DNA from: JBFELO01 sp041552055
GTDB taxonomy: Bacteria > Acidobacteriota > Thermoanaerobaculia > Thermoanaerobaculales > Sulfomarinibacteraceae
NCBI GenBank assembly: GCA_041552055.1
Contig: JBFELO010000154.1
Location: 1-10,582 of the forward strand
Direction: 5' to 3'
DNA: 10,582 nt
Under the pieces are notes generated by a model, which saw only the letters and a list, made by a program, of their open reading frames with translations, was not told the origin of the DNA and did not search any database. Position 1 is the stretch's first letter, and each line of letters starts with the position of its first letter. The position numbers and the translations under genes were made by a program. Shown here piece by piece: positions 7,104-10,582 of this stretch.

Positions 7104-7519
7104 GTCCGGTTCTTCGTGTGGAGAACCTCGAGGTCTATCGGCGCCTGTGCAGACTGCACATCGGGGTGTCTGGACTCACGCATCAATGGCCCGCCCAAGA
7201 ACGATTCGAGCTCTCATCGCAAGTAAGGAGCTCCTCGAACAGCGCACGGGCACAGCTGGCAGAAAAACACGACGACCGCCACATTCGCAACAAAATCGAA
7301 GGCGTCAATCGAAGTAGGGGCGAATCAGCAGAAACGATTCACCACCTCTACATCGCAAGGCTCAAGGTTTACATCGATCAGGAGGTTTATGAGCATTATC
7401 GACGCGAGTATCAGGAGTGCATCAAGATGCTCAACGGTCTCGAGCGAGCCCTAGAGAAACAAGTCCCCCAGCAAAGCCGTCGCTGGCCACCAAAACACCT
7501 CCTGAACTCTGAACACTGA
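7100..7519 (+). CDS. Four-helix-bundle protein (S23/IVP family)
   Basis: A 139-residue protein of the four-helix-bundle family, also called S23 or 23S rRNA intervening-sequence protein, which is related to the Avd protein of diversity-generating retroelements. The family pattern is clear. ENLEVYRRLCRLHIGVSGLT is helix 1, then WPAQERFELSSQVRSSSNSA matches the usual 'FPkeE.ygLtsQirRaavSi' stretch. A charged N-rich turn with RSRGE leads to IHHLYIARLKVYID, and EYQECIKMLNGLERALEKQ is the last helix. The GTG start overlaps the batA stop (GTGA) and has GAGAGGAG (7086-7093) 6 bases upstream, so it is translationally coupled. The last residues LNSEH and the stop are encoded by the right heptamer array. 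Between helices 2 and 3 the sequence LAEKHDDRHIRNKIEGVNRS appears longer than usual, which may reflect an insertion or drift. The function of stand-alone members is unknown. Confidence 0.78.
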   Translation: MSPVLRVENLEVYRRLCRLHIGVSGLTHQWPAQERFELSSQVRSSSNSARAQLAEKHDDRHIRNKIEGVNRSRGESAETIHHLYIARLKVYIDQEVYEHYRREYQECIKMLNGLERALEKQVPQQSRRWPPKHLLNSEH

Positions 7520-7531
7520 ACTCTGAACACT
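7502..7531. repeat. Right CTGAACW heptamer array
   Basis: A perfect tandem of alternating CTGAACT and CTGAACA units plus CT. It contains the stop codon of the four-helix-bundle gene and ends 4 bases before the batB ATG, occupying the place where a Shine-Dalgarno would be expected. Confidence 0.85.
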
Positions 7532-7535
7532 CACG

Positions 7536-8507
7536 ATGGACTTCTCACCACTCACCAGCCTCCACCTCCTCCGCCCTCAGTGGCTCTGGGCGCTGTTGCC
7601 GCTGCTGCTGGTCGTTGTATTGATCGCGCGTCAGCAGAGCGCGGCCGCGCGCTGGCGTGGTGTGATCGCACCGCACCTGCTCGACCACTTGGTCGTTCGC
7701 CCGCGGCGCGGCTGGGCGGTGCGCCCACTTCACCTGCTCGTGGTCGCGGGCCCGCTCACAGTGGTCGCACTTGCCGGACCGACCTGGCAGCAGGAGCCGT
7801 CGCCGTTTACCGAGGACACGGCACCGCTGGTGATCGTGCTCGAGCTGACGCCGCAGATGGAGGTTACCGACGTCCAGCCGTCTCGCCTCGAACGCGCCAG
7901 GCAAAAGGTGCGTGACCTGGCCGAAGCCAGGGGTGGCGCTCGCACTGCGCTGCTTGCCTATGCCGGTTCCGCCCACACCGTGGTGCCGCTCACCGACGAT
8001 GCGGCCGCGTTGGAGGCGTTTGTCGCGGACCTTTCCCCGGCCCTCATGCCGGTCGAGGGCCGTGAGCCGGCGGCGGCGCTGCCGCTGGCGTCCGAACTGC
8101 TCGACCGGGACGGCACACCAGGGACCGTGTTGTTCGTGACCGCCGGGATTCCCGGGCGATCGTTCGAGGGCTTCGAGATCTTCTCCCGCGAACGTCGCGA
8201 CCAGCTCCAGATCCTCGCCGTCGCCACCGAGGCCGGCGGGCCACTGTCGGGCGGCGGGTTCTCGGCGTTGGACGGCAACGCTCTGGAGGCGCTCGCGGCC
8301 CGAACCGGTACCGTCGTGACCCTGTTCACCGTCGACGACTCCGACGTCGAACGGATCCTCAGGCGAACCGAGCGTCACCTGCAGCAGGTCCAGCAGTCCG
8401 AGCCCGGGGGCCGATGGCGTGACGAGGGCTGGTGGCTGGTATGGCCGGTGGCGGCGATCACCCTGCTGTGGTTCCGTCGCGGCTGGCTCATCCGGTGGGA
8501 GGGATAA
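7536..8507 (+). CDS. batB: BatB-like VWA-domain membrane protein with degenerate metal site
   Basis: A 323-residue inner-membrane VWA-family protein, the BatB partner of BatA. Membrane segments are seen at about 11-32 (LLRPQWLWALLPLLLVVVLI), 63-82 and 299-317. The conserved BatB tract VTDVQPSRLERARQKVRDL and the strand ARTALLAYAGSAHTVVPLTDD identify the VWA fold. Unlike BatA, the metal site is lost. The DxSxS position reads ELTPQ (Glu103, Thr105, Gln107), the usual threonine loop reads EGREPAAALPLA, and the usual TDG reads VTAGIPG. The ATG at 7536 has no Shine-Dalgarno; the upstream bases are the end of the heptamer array plus CACG. Translation may therefore depend on coupling with the four-helix-bundle gene, 16 bases upstream. 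The C-terminus carries the Shine-Dalgarno for batC. Confidence 0.88.
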   Translation: MDFSPLTSLHLLRPQWLWALLPLLLVVVLIARQQSAAARWRGVIAPHLLDHLVVRPRRGWAVRPLHLLVVAGPLTVVALAGPTWQQEPSPFTEDTAPLVIVLELTPQMEVTDVQPSRLERARQKVRDLAEARGGARTALLAYAGSAHTVVPLTDDAAALEAFVADLSPALMPVEGREPAAALPLASELLDRDGTPGTVLFVTAGIPGRSFEGFEIFSRERRDQLQILAVATEAGGPLSGGGFSALDGNALEALAARTGTVVTLFTVDDSDVERILRRTERHLQQVQQSEPGGRWRDEGWWLVWPVAAITLLWFRRGWLIRWEG

Positions 8508-8511
8508 CACG

Positions 8512-9186
8512 ATGAATGGCCGCGAAGAGGCACGAAGAGGCACGAAACCCAGGCATTTCCTTCTTCGTGCCATTTTGTGCCTTCTTGTGGCGATTCCGGT
8601 TCTCTCTTCATGCGACTCACGATTCGGATTTGCGGACATCTGGCTCACCCGCGATCAGCAGGGACATCGTCTGTTGGAGCGGGCAGAGTACTCGGAGGCT
8701 GCGACCCGGTTTACTGATCCGATGTGGAAGGGCACGTCGCTCTACCTGGCAGAGCGCTTCGACCAGGCGCTCGACCAGTTCGCTCGGGTCGACACGCCCG
8801 AGGCCTGGTTTGCCCGCGGCAACGCCCTCGCCCACCTCGAGCGCTACGAGGAGGCGGTCGCGGCGTACGAGCACGCGCTCGAGCTGCGACCCGACTACCC
8901 GGCGGTCGAGGCCAACGTCGACTACCTTCAGCCGTTCCTGCCGCTCGAGTTCGAGGGCGGGGTGATGGGCACCGAGGGCCGCGACGCGGCGGCCGACGAC
9001 GTGGTCTACGACGCCGATGCGGATCGCCTCGATCAGGAGGGTCGCGACACCGAGATCGACGGCGGCGGGTTGCTCAGCGAGGACCAGCTCGCCGACATGT
9101 GGCTTCAGCAGGTCGACGCCAGCCCCGCCGCCTTCTTGCGGGCCAAGTTCCGATTCCAGCTCGCGAGGCAAGACGATGACGAGTAG
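8512..9186 (+). CDS. batC: BatC-like TPR lipoprotein
   Basis: A 224-residue exported TPR protein, the BatC-type scaffold of the Bat system. Residues 1-34 form a lipoprotein signal: basic GREEARRGTKPRH, hydrophobic FLLRAILCLLVAIPV, then lipobox LSSC with Cys34. Asp35 follows, which in E. coli-type sorting would favour inner-membrane retention. TPR helices follow from about residue 47 (YSEAATRF, YLAERFDQALDQFARV, AWFARGNALAHLERYEEAVAAYEHALELRPDYP). After these come an acidic linker (DADADRLDQEGRDTEID) and the family's C-terminal ASPAAFLRAKFRFQLARQ. The ATG at 8512 has GGGAGGG (8497-8503) 8 bases upstream, so it is preferred over the earlier frame start at 8419. The whole signal peptide coincides with hairpin repeat copy 2, so the repeat supplies the export signal. 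Confidence 0.88.
   Translation: MNGREEARRGTKPRHFLLRAILCLLVAIPVLSSCDSRFGFADIWLTRDQQGHRLLERAEYSEAATRFTDPMWKGTSLYLAERFDQALDQFARVDTPEAWFARGNALAHLERYEEAVAAYEHALELRPDYPAVEANVDYLQPFLPLEFEGGVMGTEGRDAAADDVVYDADADRLDQEGRDTEIDGGGLLSEDQLADMWLQQVDASPAAFLRAKFRFQLARQDDDE
8516..8594. repeat. GGCACGAA/TTCGTGCC hairpin, copy 2, inside batC
   Basis: The left arm (8516-8546) contains GAAGAGGCACGAAGAGGCAC, and the right arm (8564-8594) contains TTCGTGCCATTTTGTGCC. 23 of 31 positions are complementary and most mismatches give G-U pairs. The left arm encodes the basic n-region and the right arm encodes the hydrophobic core RAILCLLVAI of the BatC signal peptide. Confidence 0.85.
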
Positions 9187-9209
9187 CAGCCTGAGACGAG
9201 GCCGCCAGA

Positions 9210-10582
9210 ATGAGAATGGCCACAAAAAGGCACTCAATGAAAAAGCCTAGCCTCCTTTTTGTGTCTTTTTGTGCCTCTTTGTGGCCATTCCTTCCCGCCG
9301 CATCAGAAGGTCACTCAGAGCAAAACCTCATCGCCTCGAAGCACGTCATGATCCGATCCAGAGTCGAGCCCGAGCGTGTGCTGGTCGGGCAGCGCGCCAA
9401 GCTCACGATCGAAGTCCTGACCAGGACCTGGTTTCTCGCGGCGCCAGACTTCCCGGTGACGATCGACGCGGAGGATGCCGTGGTGCTCCGACCCGACACC
9501 TTCGGTGTCAACTACACCGAGCGGATCGGAAGCGACACCTACGCGGTTCAGGCACGCGATTTCTCCATCTTCCCGGTCGCGCCAGGCGATGTGACGGTCC
9601 CGCCGATCGAGGTTCGAGTGGTTGTCGCCCGGGCCGATGGCTCACGCTCCGACCCCGTGCCCCTGCGCACCACCCCGATCCTCCTGGAAGCAAAGGTGCC
9701 CGACGCGGCACGCGGTCTAGGCCTGGTGCCGGCGACGCGCTCGCTCGAGGTCGCAGAGACATGGTCGAGATCGCTTGAGGGTCTCGAGATCGGCGATGCC
9801 GTCACGCGCACGGTCAGCCAACGGATCGAGAACTCGGTGGCGATGGTGTTGCCGGCGCCAGACCTCAACGCTCCAGAAGGGATCCACGCCTATCCCGATC
9901 GGCCGCTGATCGACACCGAGACCGGTCGTGGCACGCTGGCCGGTTCACGGGTGGATACCGTCACCTACGTGTTCGAACGCGCCGGCAGCTTCGCGCTGCC
10001 GGAGGTGGTGGTGCCGTGGTGGGACCTCGACGCCGACCGGCTGCAGCAGCACACGCTGCCCGCGGTCGGGTTTGAGGTCGTGCCCAGCTCCAGCCTCGCC
10101 GCGGACCACCTCGCCGCTCCCACCGACGAGCTCGAGAATCCGGCCGGGAGCGCGCCTCGGACCGCACCGCCCTGGCGGACACTGCTCGGGGCCCTCGCGG
10201 CGTGTGCTGTCCTCGTCGCCGCATGGCGGCCGATCGCGCGAGTCGTCCGGCGTCTCGTCGCACGGTTTCAGTCGACGCCGGACCGGGAGCGGAACGCCTT
10301 CGAGCGGTTTCGCCGCACGGCTCTCACCGATGACTCCGAGGCGACCTACGCCGCGCTCATGGCGTGGCTCGACCAGACCGAGATCTCGGCCGGGGCAGCG
10401 ACGTTGCGCCAGTTCTGCGACCGGCTCGACGACCCCGCTCTCTCTCGGGACCTCGCGGCCCTCGAGAACAGCCTGTACGCCTCTGCCGCGCCCTCCGAGA
10501 GCTGGTCTCCGCACCGACTCGTCAAAGGGGTGGGAACGGCGCGACGCCAGCTGCTGCAACGGGCGACCGAGGGTCATGTGAC
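9210..10582 (+). CDS. batD: BatD-like protein, open at the right edge
   Basis: A frame of at least 457 codons without a stop up to the window end encodes a BatD ("oxygen tolerance") protein: a signal peptide, Ig-like beta domains facing the periplasm, and a membrane anchor. VEPERVLVGQRAKLTIEVLT is the typical opening of the first beta domain, and FSIFPVAPGDVTVPPIEVRV is a strong BatD-type tract. VTYVFERAGSFALPEVVVPW is the second-domain counterpart. A membrane segment lies at about residues 324-340 (TLLGALAACAVLVAAW), followed by a basic stretch and a cytoplasmic helical tail. Starts at 9210, 9216 and 9237 all give a signal peptide (KKPSLLFVSFCASLWPFLP, then AAS-EG) encoded by hairpin copy 3. 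The next ATG, at 9348, would lack export. No strong Shine-Dalgarno marks the start. Confidence 0.85.
   Translation, partial: MRMATKRHSMKKPSLLFVSFCASLWPFLPAASEGHSEQNLIASKHVMIRSRVEPERVLVGQRAKLTIEVLTRTWFLAAPDFPVTIDAEDAVVLRPDTFGVNYTERIGSDTYAVQARDFSIFPVAPGDVTVPPIEVRVVVARADGSRSDPVPLRTTPILLEAKVPDAARGLGLVPATRSLEVAETWSRSLEGLEIGDAVTRTVSQRIENSVAMVLPAPDLNAPEGIHAYPDRPLIDTETGRGTLAGSRVDTVTYVFERAGSFALPEVVVPWWDLDADRLQQHTLPAVGFEVVPSSSLAADHLAAPTDELENPAGSAPRTAPPWRTLLGALAACAVLVAAWRPIARVVRRLVARFQSTPDRERNAFERFRRTALTDDSEATYAALMAWLDQTEISAGAATLRQFCDRLDDPALSRDLAALENSLYASAAPSESWSPHRLVKGVGTARRQLLQRATEGHV
9216..9288. repeat. GGCACGAA-type hairpin, copy 3, inside batD
   Basis: ATGGCCACAAAAAGGCAC at 9216-9233 matches the reverse complement of 9271-9288 at 17 of 18 positions. 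T-rich sequence before the right arm (TTTTTGTGTCTTTTT) continues the repeat unit. The element encodes the basic start and hydrophobic core of the BatD signal peptide, in a different frame from copy 2. Confidence 0.87.

Larger units (their letters stand above)
7049..7531. mobile_element. Four-helix-bundle cassette bounded by inverted CTGAACW heptamer arrays
   Basis: The left arm (7049-7078) and right arm (7502-7531) are inverted repeats: 26 of 30 positions match when one is reverse-complemented. Each arm is about 4.3 tandem units of a heptamer. The right arm reads CTGAACT, CTGAACA, CTGAACT, CTGAACA, CT. The left arm on the minus strand reads CTGAACT, CTGAGCT, CTGAACA, CTGAACT, CT. They enclose 423 bases holding almost the whole four-helix-bundle gene. 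The interior is visibly richer in A/T than the flanking bat genes, especially 7240-7400. No transposase and no clear target-site duplication are seen, so the means of movement is unknown. Stem-flanked genes of this family are known as intervening sequences in 23S rRNA; here the host site is a protein operon. Confidence 0.65.

Noticed and set aside
7049..7531. Diversity-generating retroelement suggested by the Avd-like four-helix bundle
   Set aside because: There is no reverse transcriptase, no template/variable repeat pair and no adenine-directed variation, so only the S23-type reading is supported.
7049..7531. 23S rRNA intervening sequence
   Set aside because: No rRNA sequence flanks the cassette; both neighbours are protein genes batA and batB.
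7545..8648. Long minus-strand open frame of 367 codons opposite batB
   Set aside because: It is a high-GC shadow of batB and of hairpin copy 2; the plus strand has clear VWA and membrane features.
9928..10582. Plus-strand open frame of 217 codons near the right end
   Set aside because: Its protein is Arg/Ser/Pro-rich and unlike any family, while the batD frame covers the same bases without a stop and has clear BatD features.

Overview
The window is high-GC bacterial DNA. It carries the end of a sulfatase gene, a convergent gene for an FMN-binding split-barrel protein, and a long plus-strand cluster that is almost a complete MoxR/Bat ("Bacteroides aerotolerance"-type) locus. The gene order moxR - DUF58 - DUF4381 - batA - batB - batC (TPR lipoprotein) - batD is the one commonly seen in Proteobacteria and other Gram-negative phyla. 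A signal-peptide-bearing PafA-like phosphatase, a lipoprotein and multi-pass VWA proteins fit a diderm host. The many GC-rich palindromic repeats would suit Acidobacteriota, Planctomycetota, Myxococcota or similar genomes. The phylum cannot be fixed from this window.

Layout. 1-829 (+): C-terminal part of a sulfatase. 830-973: a junction between convergent genes, filled with nested inverted repeats and a terminator-like hairpin. 974-1444 (-): HugZ/pyridoxamine-phosphate-oxidase-like protein. 1445-1576: divergent intergenic region with a sigma70-like promoter for moxR. 1577-10582 (+): moxR, a PafA-type alkaline phosphatase, DUF58, DUF4381, batA, a four-helix-bundle (S23/IVP-type) gene, batB, batC and batD. 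The batD frame is open to the right edge.

How the genes work together. From family knowledge, the MoxR AAA+ ATPase acts as a chaperone or remodeller for VWA-domain partners. DUF58, BatA and BatB are the VWA-type partners, DUF4381 and BatD are membrane-anchored accessories, and BatC is a periplasm-facing TPR scaffold. The secreted PafA-like phosphatase between moxR and DUF58 is not a usual member of this locus. Neither is the four-helix-bundle gene between batA and batB.

The most interesting feature is at the junctions. Short-unit palindromic repeats of four unrelated families sit at gene borders: a CAAGCCC type after the sulfatase, an ATCGTC type after DUF58, three copies of a GGCACGAA/TTCGTGCC hairpin, and a pair of CTGAACW heptamer arrays flanking the four-helix-bundle gene. 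The repeats have become part of genes. Two hairpin copies encode the export signals of BatC and BatD. A third encodes a 36-codon ORF that overlaps the DUF4381 stop and the batA start. These three copies are read in three different frames. The heptamer arrays encode the tail of BatA and the end of the four-helix-bundle protein.
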